Shown piece after piece: positions 49,361-60,359 of a stretch of DNA of 64,000 nt (positions are counted from its first letter, which is position 1; the number at the start of each line of letters is the position of its first letter). A program made the position numbers and the translations under genes. The notes under the pieces are model-generated. The model ran no database searches and was not told the DNA's origin. It was given only the letters and a program-made list of their open reading frames with translations. The DNA is from Watersipora subatra. Its lineage: Eukaryota; Bryozoa; Gymnolaemata; Cheilostomatida; Watersiporidae. The stretch covers positions 38,312,621-38,376,620 of the forward strand of contig NC_088711.1 in the NCBI RefSeq assembly GCF_963576615.1, given 5' to 3'.

Positions 49361-50284
49361 AAACTGCGCAGCTCAACCAATCAGATTAGAAAGTACAAAC
49401 GCACAGAGGATTGACTTCAAACATGTATAGTAAATATATTCGTTTGTATGCTTTTGAGGAAGCAATGATACTTTAGAGAATGCAGAAGTCATCAGAATGA
49501 AGGTGCTCTAGAAAAGATTGGAAGTTGGTGGCTGTAGACTACTACTAAAGTCAGATTTCTGACAAAAGACTTCAAGATATAGTGATTAGTTTAAATAGGC
49601 AGTGGCTGTTGAGATATACTATCGCATTGTAAATTCACAACAAGCAAGAGCCATGTAATGGATTATATTTTTCTTGAATATTTGGGAGTCTTCATTTATT
49701 GACTGACTTTTATTCTGTATATCCAAAATAACATTCAAATTTGCCATGGTATTTTTACAACAATATGCTAATTCATATCTTATGAAAGTTTTCACTCAGC
49801 TCCCCTGTTTAGCCATTTTTTTGACTTTTGTTGCCTTACTTCTTGTCATAAAGTATCTGGCACACCTGCTCAGTCGTGTCTCAGCCATTCACTACACTTT
49901 CTGTCATTCTTCACTTCAGAAGTGGTGGCTGATCTGTAGATAATGTTTACTATCGACTGTGAATGACCCAGACAAAAGAGAACTTCATGTTTACGGTTGT
50001 AGTGCTGACAGAAGCCTTTTTATCCCCAGCATGCTATAACAATTCAATGATACTAAATGAAATTTGATTATCAGATTACATGTATATACCTCATTCTTGC
50101 TGAAAGCGAGGTATTGACTTTAAAGAGAAATGTTGAGAGTTTTCTCGTGTAGTTTTGCAGGAGGTGTTAACAGAATGGACACAAAGTAAACATAGAGCTA
50201 ACATGGGGTTAACTTACAATAAACGTAGATTGAACACTGGAGTCAGCATAGATTGAACATCCAGTAAACATAGAGTAAGTATAA
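49361..50284. other. no gene seen
   Basis: Spacer between two duplicated blocks. A 65-codon open frame at 49746 is hydrophobic in composition but unsupported. 50160-50280 repeats the words TAAACATAGAG and TAGATTGAAC. Confidence 0.45.
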
Positions 50285-50475
50285 TTGAGAATGACCGGCA
50301 ATGTGTTAGAATATGGAAATGAAAATTTACATAGTCATTATATTTAACAGCACTGAGAATTAGGATTTCTCAATCAGTCCTTATCAAAAATTTACATTAT
50401 GAGAAGATGAACTGTTTAGAAATGCCGAGTCATGTTCTCACTTCCGAGTATTAATGATTGATGAGTATAGAAAAC

Positions 50476-50534
50476 TATATAAGGCTAACTATTTTACTCA
50501 GACATCAGATCAACTGCAAGCACAGAGGAAACAG
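50476..50534 (+). promoter_or_regulatory. core promoter and non-coding leader exon of gene B
   Basis: TATATAAG at 50476-50483; the leader ends CAGAGGAAACAG at 50534, followed by GTAAATG. A degenerate second copy of the leader end lies at 50841-50865, followed by GC rather than GT. Confidence 0.6.
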
Positions 50535-51162
50535 GTAAATGTTTACTATTTACTCATATATATTATTAATGCGGATTTCTTAAAACAGAAGATAGCTCAA
50601 TAGAGAGGTTAAAGTAGCGCTATCGAAACTGAAGATTAGCTGTTATATACATCATTTTATAAGTTAACATCTAAAGAAGACAGCAATCAGCATATTGTCA
50701 GCACCTCAGTAGCTGCTAGTCTAACAATAACGTTGAAGATGAATTACTAAAAATTTTGGGTCACTTTTTAACTCTTAAATATTGGTCGATAATGAATATT
50801 GAAAAATGCAGAAGACCAGTTAGGCGATGCAAGTATTAGTTCACCTGCAAACACTGAGGAAACAGGCATATGTTTAGTATCGAGACATATATATATATAT
50901 AATATTAATGCAAGAGATTTCCCTAAATGAGAAATGCACAAACTAGTTTGGTAGTGGGTTTAGCATAACATTGCTGTGGTGGCAGAGTAACAGCTGTTTA
51001 ATATATCATTCTATTAGTTTAAATTTGGAAAAGATAGCAGCTAAAATACCAGCCTACAACTTTCTACTTTTAGTGCTATTACGTTGGTTGATTGTATCCA
51101 TAGTACATCCCTGTATCTTGTAGATTTACAGATTCTCTTAGGTCTACACATCTTCTACAATA

Positions 51163-52377
51163 ATGAAGTTTTTGGTAGTATTCATGGCTGTCTGCCTTGC
51201 TTTCCATCAAATCAGTGCAAGCGGCTATCAGGGCAGCAACAATTTCCGCAACTCTAGGTACGTGTGCTTGTTGTTCTTTTTTTCGGTTTCTTATTTTCTG
51301 TTTTTTTTGGTTCTTTCGTTGATGAAAGAATATTATTCTTATTCTAACCAGCCTAAAGGAGATTTTGTTAGTCACTTAAGATTAACAACTGTATACAACC
51401 CTGTCAACTATTAAAATATGAGCGTATTTGTGTACCTTGAAACCTACACCTACGCTCATATCCGTTAAAAATTTCAACTAGTCTTATTCTTCCCATAATG
51501 CAACATCGATATTTCATATTTTATATATTATGCTTCAGAGTTGGAGGAGCAAGATCTGGAGGATCACAGAGTGGGTTTGGAGGAGGGCTTGAACAAGGAT
51601 TTAGTGGTGGATCCAGAGGAGGCTTTGGTGGATCGAGCAGAGGTTTTGGAGGTGGATCGAGCAGAGGCTTTGGAGGTGGATCCAGCAGAGGCTTTGGTGG
51701 ATCGAGCAGAGGCTTTGATGGAGGATCCAGCAGAGGTTTTGGAGGAGGATCTAGGCAAGGGTTTGGAGGAGGATCTAGGCAAGAGTTCGGCGGATCTAGA
51801 CAAGGGTTTGGAAGCGGATCTAGCCGAGGGTTTGAAGGCGGAGCTGGCCGTGGTGGTTTCAGCAGCGGAGGCCGAGGTAGATTTAGCGGAGGTTCTGGAA
51901 GATCATATGGAAGATGTAAGTAATAATATTTCTAACAGTGTTTTTCCTTCAGTTAGTGTAGTAATGAACTTGTATTTCCTCACAGAAGGATACATACTCG
52001 TTATTGCTTGTGAATATATACTTATATATATGTATATTAAAGCTTTTAATATTCTCATGAACACCTGAAAAAGTATTTACAGAAATTGTAAAGAAAAACC
52101 AAGGTTTTAGCAAACTTCAACATGAATTATTTTTGTGCCATTTTTTAATAATTTTTTAATTTAATTTTTAATTTTTAAATGATAACAGGTTTTTTTTAAT
52201 ATTTGCCAAAACTGGCTAAATCTGAACTTTTATTTCTGATAACTATCACACAACATCTATGTCTATGCTTCTAATGAATGTTCAACTTTTGTACAGCCTC
52301 TATGTTTATGGTTCTAAAGGGTGTTTGTAACTTATTTCATTATTGACTGTCAATTTGATAATACTTTTACAGACTAA
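51163..52377 (+). CDS. secreted Gly/Ser/Arg/Phe-rich repeat protein, copy B
   Basis: Coding exons are 51163-51257, 51539-51915 and 52373-52377 (95, 377 and 5 nt), giving 158 residues. The donors are GTACGT and GTAAGT. The signal peptide is identical to that of copy A. The mature part begins SGYQGSNNFRNSR and continues with about ten GFGGGSSR-like units, some altered (GGSRQEFGG, SSRGFDGG), then GAGRGGFSSGGRGRF and SGRSYGR. Splicing into the last exon adds Tyr and a stop; read-through would add Cys-Lys. Length differs from copy A by seven residues, through gain or loss of repeat units. The protein has no known domain. Secretion is inferred from the signal peptide; a structural or adhesive matrix role is only a guess. 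The frame and splice sites are kept in both copies, which suggests both are functional. Confidence 0.82.
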
Positions 52378-52547
52378 ATCTATGGACACCCTGCACAACC
52401 CTCCTACACTGACTTCCTGCTGTCATATATGATTGATAGGATGTTGAACACTTCATTTATATGTTAACGTAACATGTGAACACTAAGTTATACCACTTTT
52501 AATGTTTGTTATCTGTTTTTACCATTTCTATCACTTGTTGATTTCAA

Positions 52548-52553
52548 AATAAA
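52548..52553 (+). promoter_or_regulatory. poly(A) signal of Gly-rich gene B
   Basis: AATAAA about 170 bases after the stop codon, in the same place as in copy A. Confidence 0.7.
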
Positions 52554-53690
52554 TGTATTTGTTTTATGATCTTCCTTTATAAAAAATTTACACTGTTTAA
52601 CAACTAAAGTCATGCGTCACAAGTAAATAATTAACACTATTAACATAAACTAAAAAATTAGATAAGTAAAAGGTGGCAGGTTAGCAAGGAGTAGATAATA
52701 ACAGTAACAAATATTAGCTAAGATGTTATTTAGTATTTAGTATTAGATAAAATCTTTGTACACTTGATTTAAATTATGGTTTCACTATATTTCTTGTAAT
52801 GCAAACCAACAGCGAAAACACCAACAAATGAGGAACGGCATATGTCTGCGTTATTAGGCAACTTTCTTAGGATTAAAGACAAGAGATGACCATAATATTA
52901 ATAAAGTAAACTATATTTTTCACAGTTTGTGCTGACTCTATAGACAAACGAAAAGCTAGCAAACAATTAAAATACTTTGTTCATATACTGGTTCCTAGCA
53001 GTTGGAGAACAATTCCTACAAAATCTAATTGACAACAAAATGCAAAACAAGCTTTTATAGCAAATGCAAGGCCAGAGACTGCCATGCACTTTCAAAAAAA
53101 GATTTGTCTTTTCTCAGACTGACCTCAAACAGGTGTAGATGACATGAAAAATGTATTTAAAGCATCAAAAGTGAGGATTAGTTTGGAAAGTTTAAAATGT
53201 AAATGGCAGATTACCTCTCAAACACTCAGGTTGTGCGACTGTCTGTCAAACCTCAGAATGGTCTGCTTTGTTAGTTTGATTAGGATAGTGCTTATATGTT
53301 GGTGGGTGTTTTGGACATTCCCGTAGGCTTTTTTGGGAATTGTACCCCTAGTCTATTGTCCACTTGTTAGGCACATTAAACACTACATCATGGCAGCTCA
53401 TGAAAAGATACCCACAAGTTAAGGATGTCTGAATTACTCTTCTGTTTCACTGTCATACTTCCTTCCAAACAGACAAGAAGCACCACTAGTGTTCTATTCT
53501 AAATATAATGAGTGTCTATGATTTCTACGAGGCTTCTTTAGAAGGTGCAAATGTAGCCAATATATTGCACCACTCTAAATACATGTATCTGTACCAGAAT
53601 AGTTAATATTTGGCAAATAATGAGCTAAGCTTTTATGACGTGGTTGTGATGAAATAACGAGAAGGTAATTTATATATACATGTAATTGGA

Positions 53691-55199
53691 TGTCATATAT
53701 TTTGTTTAGGGCCACATTATTATTATCCATTGAAGTTGTTTGCTTTACTAAAACTTTGAAAAAGATTATACACAACTTATCAAAAAATGCAGATGAATTA
53801 ATTGAATACTGTCCATTACGTTATTCCTAAAATGCTAGCAGTAGCTAATGTCAGTGTTGGTTTAACGTTACAGCTCCTAAAATTTGAGCCAGGAAATAGT
53901 TTAGTCATGCAACATGAATGTTTATATGTTGATGGTTTAAGATTGGTTAGGCTTTGTTAGAACATTAACAAACTAAATTGAGATACAAAACTACTGGCAC
54001 GTACACAGGGTAGATGGTTCTTTCAGACAACTTACACTAAACTTATTAGTCTAAAAAATAATGGTAAACAATCAATTCAAAACAAACTATTTACAAAACA
54101 AATTAAAAAAAACTATCAAGTAATTGTTCTTGAAAGTAGATTGTAGATGTGTATTGTAAATTTAAAGAAAGAACAGTTCATAACAACTGATTGAATGACT
54201 TAAAAACAAAAACAAAAGTTTTGCGCTATCATAACCAACATTTTATACGCTAAAGTAAAAGTAATACAGAACATCAGGTAAAAAGAGGTTAAATTTTATT
54301 TGAGTAAATAATTTTTAATAACAACTTATTATCAAAGTTATTTCTATCAAATATATTAATATTATTTTAAAATATAATACACGCTACTCATATCTATAAT
54401 CCTATGACACTATAAACTGAATACTGTATATAGAAAACATTCTAAGATACACTAACACAAATAACTAACTTAACATAACTTTAATACTTAATTTAAGAAA
54501 AATGTATTTGTTTACCTTTATTTATTTAAGTTCAACAGATTTATTGTCCTATTTAGTTAATGCACTTTTTTCTCTACTACTACACTTTTGTTGATATCAG
54601 TGTTAAAGTATGAAAGCCAGCAGCAAAGTAGACTGTGGCAAAGTAGAGAAGGAGTTTACATAGTTATTGTATTTATTCAGACTAAAAGATAAAAATATCT
54701 TCATCTTTATTCGTCATAAAAATCTTATATTAAAGTAAGAGATGAATCACTGAGAAAAGTTATATCCTACATCCGAATACTGACAGTTAATACATATTGA
54801 GAAGTTGAAAAAGACAGCGGTTGAATACAGGCATTAGTTAACCAGCAAACCTATAATAAACAAATAACATACAGTAAACAGGTTTTGCCATCAGGTTATC
54901 TAATTTTTGTAAGTATATAGACTTCAGGTAATAAGTAAATATTCAAATCATTTTAGTTTAATGCAAGTTGAGTGCAACACTATTGTGACTAAAATTGTTT
55001 ACTTTTGTATACAGACTTTTGTTTGATGTATGTGCCTAAAATTACTTTTGAATGATAAAAAAGCAATCAGATGATTGTGACCCAAAGCATGCTTACAAAA
55101 TATTATGTACTCACAGATCTTTAAACGAAGCAAACTAATATAAACCAACTATCTGACGGTTTAAAGTTTAGAAGCTGGTGATTCTGAGAATATAAGTGT
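53691..55199. other. no gene; short match to 37.7 kb, then AT-rich
   Basis: 53705-53810 resembles 37702-37880 (TTGTTTAG, GCCACATT, CTTATCAAAAAATG). The remainder is AT-rich without supported frames. Confidence 0.5.
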
Positions 55200-56976
55200 T
55201 CATCCTAATATAAGTGTTCCGATATTCACTTTTCTAAATTTATGGACAACTGTGTAAATGATATTGATTTTAGCTTCCAGATAATTGACCCCTACCAAAC
55301 ACTGCAAATAATTGATTCTTTCAGTCTTCCTAAAGCAACCGGCTATGATAGGATTTCTCTCCGTGCAATAAAAGAAAATAAACTAGTCCTAATTCCAGTT
55401 TTAACACATCTTATAAATCTTGTTATACAACAATCTAATTTCCCAAATTGTTTAAAAATAGCTCGCGTGACTCCATTATTTAAAAAAGGAAATAGAACAG
55501 ATCCATCTAATTACCGGCCCATTTCCATTCTTCCTGCTTTATCAAAAATTTTAGAGAAATGTTTGTCTTTGCAAATACGGGATTTTTTAGAAACCAATAA
55601 CATCTTGTCGCCTAAACAATTTGGTTTTAGAAAAGGTAAAAGCACCACTACAGCAATAAACAGTCTAATGGAATTTTTATATACTAATTTAGATCAAAGT
55701 AATATAACTCAGGGCGTATTTTTGGATTTTTCAAAGGCATTCGATACGATTAATCACAAAATTTTAATTGACAAACTTTTTTACTACAATTTTAGTATAA
55801 AGTCTTCCTCTCTTATTCAAAGTTATCTCCAAAATAGATTTCAATTTACCAAAACAGATACTGATTGTTCGCAAATGAGGGCAATTACGATTGGTGTCCC
55901 ACAAGGATCAATTTTAGGACCCCTCTTATTTTTAATTTTTATAAATGACTTAGTAAATGCTGCACCTGCTTTGGATTGTATTTTATTCGCAGATGACACC
56001 AATATATTTTCAACAGATAATTCTAAACTCCAAGAGGAATTAAATATTATTAATGAATGGTGCCTATCAAACAGACTCATTTTAAACAACAGTAAAACAT
56101 TTCAAGTAGTTTTCAAAAATCCGTCTAAAAACACTCAAAATTATAATCTAAGCCTTTCTTTAAACAATTCTCAACTACAAATCAAAGATTCGACTCAATT
56201 TTTAGGTATCACGTTAGACAACAACTTGACTTTTAAAAAACACATCCAAAGTCTCATCAAAAAACTTAATTACATATTACTAATATTACGTTTCATTCGC
56301 CCCTACCTAGACAAATCAACCATGATCAATTTGTACTACAGTTTTTTCTATTCTCTTTTAATTTATGGAATCGAGTTTTGGGGCCACGGCAACAAAACTG
56401 ATTTAAACAAACTTTTAATCATGCAAAAAAAGGCAATCAGAATAATACTCAATTTTAAACCAAATCAAACAGTTTCCAAAAATTTTAAAATTTTAAAAAT
56501 AATGCCAATTGAAATTTTATTCCAGTATCGCCTGCTAATGTTTTTAACAAATTCTTTCCCCATGGAAGAGTTGCAAGATTTTATGATAGATCATTGTCAA
56601 GATACCCGTTTAAAAAGTAAAAATCAATTAAAGTTGAAAAAGTGTTTGTCTTCTAAGGGACAGAGATCGATATTTTTTAGTGCAATGAAATTATATAATA
56701 AATTTTTGAGTGATTGTGCGGGCTCTGCTCCGGGTCAGCTGAAGGCGAAGTTGGTAGAGCGCCTGTGGGCGTCCTGGGACTGTCCTTCCTGACTCTGGTG
56801 CTCCGGAGTGTGCGCTTATCGCTGATTCTGTTTCTTTTCCTACTGCTTGCTGGGGCTGCCTTGACTCTAGCCTCTGGCTATCTGGCATGTCCTATTGCTA
56901 CTCTGTGTATTTTTTTACTCATATTGTCATGTTATTATTACGCAATAAAAATCAAATCAAATCAAATCAAAAAAAT
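55200..56976 (+). mobile_element. 5'-truncated non-LTR retrotransposon (jockey/CR1-like)
   Basis: A reverse-transcriptase ORF is followed by a GC-rich 3' end, AATAAA at 56944 and a tail of about five ATCAA repeats (56951-56975) ending in A. The endonuclease part is missing, so it was truncated on insertion near 55200. No target duplication was recognised. Confidence 0.85.
55242..56792 (+). CDS. non-LTR reverse transcriptase, endonuclease missing
   Basis: 516 codons without a stop. Motifs in order: KATGYDRIS; ARVTPLFKKGNRTDPSNYRP and ISILP (motifs 0-2); QFGFRKGKSTTTA; LDFSKAFDTINH with catalytic Asp162; GVPQGSILGPLLFLIFINDL; FADDTNIF with the catalytic pair Asp251-Asp252; and LNNSKT. The thumb and C-terminal part follow, with QFLGITLDNNLTFKKHI and an LxYGIEFWG motif. 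Coding sense extends slightly upstream of the Met, so this start is only the first Met in a truncated element. The open frame and complete motifs suggest a recent insertion. The family is jockey- or CR1-like; the exact clade is not assigned. Confidence 0.92.
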   Translation: MDNCVNDIDFSFQIIDPYQTLQIIDSFSLPKATGYDRISLRAIKENKLVLIPVLTHLINLVIQQSNFPNCLKIARVTPLFKKGNRTDPSNYRPISILPALSKILEKCLSLQIRDFLETNNILSPKQFGFRKGKSTTTAINSLMEFLYTNLDQSNITQGVFLDFSKAFDTINHKILIDKLFYYNFSIKSSSLIQSYLQNRFQFTKTDTDCSQMRAITIGVPQGSILGPLLFLIFINDLVNAAPALDCILFADDTNIFSTDNSKLQEELNIINEWCLSNRLILNNSKTFQVVFKNPSKNTQNYNLSLSLNNSQLQIKDSTQFLGITLDNNLTFKKHIQSLIKKLNYILLILRFIRPYLDKSTMINLYYSFFYSLLIYGIEFWGHGNKTDLNKLLIMQKKAIRIILNFKPNQTVSKNFKILKIMPIEILFQYRLLMFLTNSFPMEELQDFMIDHCQDTRLKSKNQLKLKKCLSSKGQRSIFFSAMKLYNKFLSDCAGSAPGQLKAKLVERLWASWDCPS

Positions 56977-57371
56977 CCATTTAGAGATGGTATAGCCTCA
57001 GTGACTCTATATTTCCAGGAACATGTATTACTTTTGATCATTCATATGAGCTAACTACTGTATCGATCACTTTTTATACTGAAGCATGTCTAGCAACTAT
57101 TCAGTGATATACAGTTGTTTTTAGCCCTTTACCTCTCCATATTGTTGTTTATGAATTGACAGCGATGACTTCAATGAACCTGATGCAAACAAGGAAGTTG
57201 CAATCGAACAGAAGTAAAGTTGCTGTATGTGGAAACTTCAAAGACAATGAACGAAATCTCAAATATAAAAGCAAAAATGTAATTAAATTAACTTTATTTG
57301 AAGTTTGCTTAAGTTAAGACAGACAAGCCATACCTTTATTATCACCTCAACCTGCATTTCATATATCCACT
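56977..57371. other. no gene seen
   Basis: Intergenic AT-rich sequence between the LINE and a minisatellite. Confidence 0.5.
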
Positions 57372-57568
57372 ATACCAGCAAGGATATCCATATACAGCTA
57401 TCAGCATGTATATCCACAAAAAACTATCAGCAATGATGTCCATATACAGCTACCAGCAAGAATATTCATATACTGCTATCAGCAAGGATATCCATATGCA
57501 GCTATCATCATGGATATTCATATACAGCTATCAGCAAGGATACCCATACACAGCTATCAGCAAGAATG
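57372..57568. repeat. ~26-bp minisatellite, about 7 units
   Basis: Units of the form AGCTATCAGCAAGGATATCC plus ATATAC, moderately diverged, in a head-to-tail array. Confidence 0.8.
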
Positions 57569-58195
57569 TATTTGTAGGACTTTAACAAAGAGTAAACATG
57601 AAAATAAAAATTTAAGCTGCATGAATTATATATTAACAAAAAAATAATGAAAATAACAAAAGTAGATAAAATATTAACAGCGGTAAATTTCAATTTCACA
57701 CAATGCAATAGAATGTTGTCATAATGTCTACCATTTACTCCATCAGATGAGCCAGTCAAATGTTTGTGTCTGAAGATGGTAGTAAGTGTCCATGTATTTA
57801 CTATGAAGAAAATATGAATCAGCTGATAAGTAGCATTACTACATGTACGGTTAGTTCAGTAGTTGATTTAGAAGTAAAACAAACAAGACTGGGGAATTAT
57901 CCAAAAAAATCAAAATAGCGTTCAGATTGATACCAGAAATATATTTAACTATTCTTAATGTCTCATATTTAAAGAAATGTTCATGTATGATAGTTACTAC
58001 ATTATAACTTTTCACAAGATGCAGGTACTGTGGTATATGATTTGTAATACAGTTTCAAGGTTATGAGTTCAGTGTATATTAGGAAAAGTTAAACAACTTA
58101 CTAAAATATACACTTTCGGAATAATGAAAGTGCAAACTCAGCCATTTTGTAACTAAACTTGAACTAATAAAATATTTATACTTACATCTTGTTGA
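57569..58195. other. no gene seen
   Basis: AT-rich, no supported frame. This is the 3' side of the decayed Gly-rich copy. Confidence 0.5.
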
Positions 58196-58663
58196 ACCCT
58201 TTCTAGACTTTACTCCAAACTCTTGGCTAGATCCCTGTCTAACTATTTAACCGGCCTGAGATCCAAACCATCCTCTAGGTTCTTCTCCAAACCCTTGAAT
58301 AAATCTCAGTCGAACTCTTTGACCTGACTGAAGTCCAAACCCTCTACTAGCTTCTCCTCCAAACCCTTGGCTAACTCTTACTTCATGCTCGCAGTTAAAC
58401 CCCTTCCTGTCCCTTTGATCCGAATGAGATCTAAACCTTTTTCTAGCTCCTCCAAATTCTTAGCTAAATTTTTCTCCCATCTCTTGGCTGAACCTATTTC
58501 TAACTTTTTGACTGAGCTGAGATCTAAATCTTCATTAGCTTCTCTTCTAAATCCCTGACTGATTTTTCCTCCAATACCTTGGCTAGCTCTTCTCTTATAT
58601 CTCTCTCTAACTGCTCTCTGGAATCCTCCAGATCTTACTCCCATAGACTTACTCTTTTTGACT
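58196..58663 (-). pseudogene. third, decayed copy of the Gly-rich repeat exon
   Basis: On the minus strand an acceptor ATACTTCAG is followed by sequence related to the repeat exon (GVRSGGFQ for GGARSGGSQ). Segments such as SQGFGGEASRGFG and IQGFGEEPRGWFG appear further on, and the same GATGTAAGT donor closes it at 58196. The exon length (468 nt) is out of phase with the functional copies (phase 2), and frame changes and stops occur inside. No signal-peptide exon was found upstream. It is an older family member that has lost function, or has diverged beyond recognition. Confidence 0.65.
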
Positions 58664-59339
58664 CTGAAGTATCATAACCAAGCTATAAGATGTCTCTGTT
58701 AAATTAGCAAAAATAGGCAAAAATACAAGGGTTAAAGCTTAAACAGGAATTCATATGCATCTGAATATAAATATCTCAATGTGTTTTAGAAAGTTTGTGA
58801 TATTATTAAAGTCAATTTAACATCTAACAATTCTGAATATTTCTATTCATAAAGTTGAATTTGTCCTTTGACTCTTAATTCTCAAGTTTATGAACTTAAA
58901 ATGAAAGAGCTGGTTATTGTAACAAAGATTAAAATGTATAAAAACGTAGTTTTCTTTCTTAAAGACTGTAAGACTACGTTACAAGCTCTGAAACATTCAC
59001 TTCAATAGCTTCAACTACGCAATGACCTGTAATTTGTTAACCTAATTAAGGATACTACACTCGGCAATATTAATCAGATTGTAACTTGTTTTAGTTGGAT
59101 GTTGCACTGTATTCTCAGTAATAGAAATCAATGAAAATATACCATTCAAGTCTTATAAAAAACTTGATTGTGAAAAAGTAAACAAATCTGCATCAAAATT
59201 ATAGAAAAAGTTTCATAAATCTTTTTGTCAATATAAAATAAGCCCATTAGTAAAAGACTATGTGAGCTGAAGTACTTAACTGCAGTTGTAAAATCTTCTA
59301 TTGTATTCAACCAATAGTAACAAATGACAGTTATAAAAA
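58664..59339. other. no gene seen
   Basis: No signal-peptide exon equivalent is recognisable. AT-rich spacer. Confidence 0.45.
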
Positions 59340-60359
59340 AATTGAGTAAAAGCCTTTAGGAAACCTTCTAGATTTGTCTAATAGACTAAATTTTAGCAAA
59401 AGGAAGTTTGTGTTTATAGAACATCAGGCTTCTATTCTAAACATCTCAGCCTGATCTATAAGCCCTTTTTAACAAGTACTTCAGTAAAAAACAAGTCTCA
59501 TTTTAAACACCAAACCTGCATTAACTATGAGATATGAATATCTCTTTTTTCCTTTGTCACTTAGAAACTGACGAAAGAAAAGAGAGATTGCATCAGCTTA
59601 TATTTTTGCAAAATTTACTCTGACTAAGAACTCTCATTAGAATTTAACACCTAATTCCAGTGCCATCACCTTTCATGACAAACAGTAGTACATTTATGAT
59701 TGATTACATATTAGTGTATAATCTGTCAATCAACAATTGTTGATAGAGGTAACAGTATCCTGCCATCCACCACTGCTTCATGGTAATTAATAGTGAACAA
59801 GGTCATACACTGGGATATTCTGTCGAGTCTAGGATTTCCATAAAATTAATGAAGTACTAGATTTTAAATTAAGCCATGAGGTAAAAGTTGTTAGATCTGT
59901 TGTAATAGTAACTATAATGAGAGAGTGATTATGTGATAAAAAAGTAACCATTTATAATACTGAGACAAAGCCAGCAGTCTTTTTTATTGTCAATCGTAGG
60001 CTTCGGTAATTTACACTTATAAGAACCAAACACAAATGAATGGAAGATAATGACTAATATCACAGTTCAGATGCATATAACTAGTTTTATTTATGAGTTT
60101 TATTTCTAAGTTGCTTTTGCTGTTTTAGCTCTAAACTTGGTAAAATAAAATATAAAATAATTTTGTACAATCAACATATGCAGCAAAATTTATTTATTGT
60201 TTTACATGTTTAGTTTTGCTGTTTTCCAAACCTGAGACGTCACTAGTAAGAAAAACAACGACGATTTTAGCCATGAAAACTTTAACCAAATATTATAGAT
60301 TCTACTTTCAAGACTGGCTTTTGTGGAGTCACACTAAAATAATATAATAATTTGAAAAT
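59340..60359 (+). repeat. older, diverged ~1-kb unit preceding copy 3
   Basis: The stretch CATCTCAGCCTGATCTATAA with ACTTCAGTAAAAAACAAG (59440-59500) and GTGTATAATCTGTCAATCAA (59714) parallel landmarks of the unit at 60450-60800, so the block seems to contain an extra ancient tandem copy. No gene. Confidence 0.4.

Larger units (their letters stand above)
50285..53690 (+). repeat. inverted segmental duplication, copy B
   Basis: Counterpart of 29030-32395 in opposite orientation. Homology runs from about 50285 (GAATGACCGGCAATGTGTTA) to about 53690. Beyond it the sequence instead matches 37.7 kb. Confidence 0.85.
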
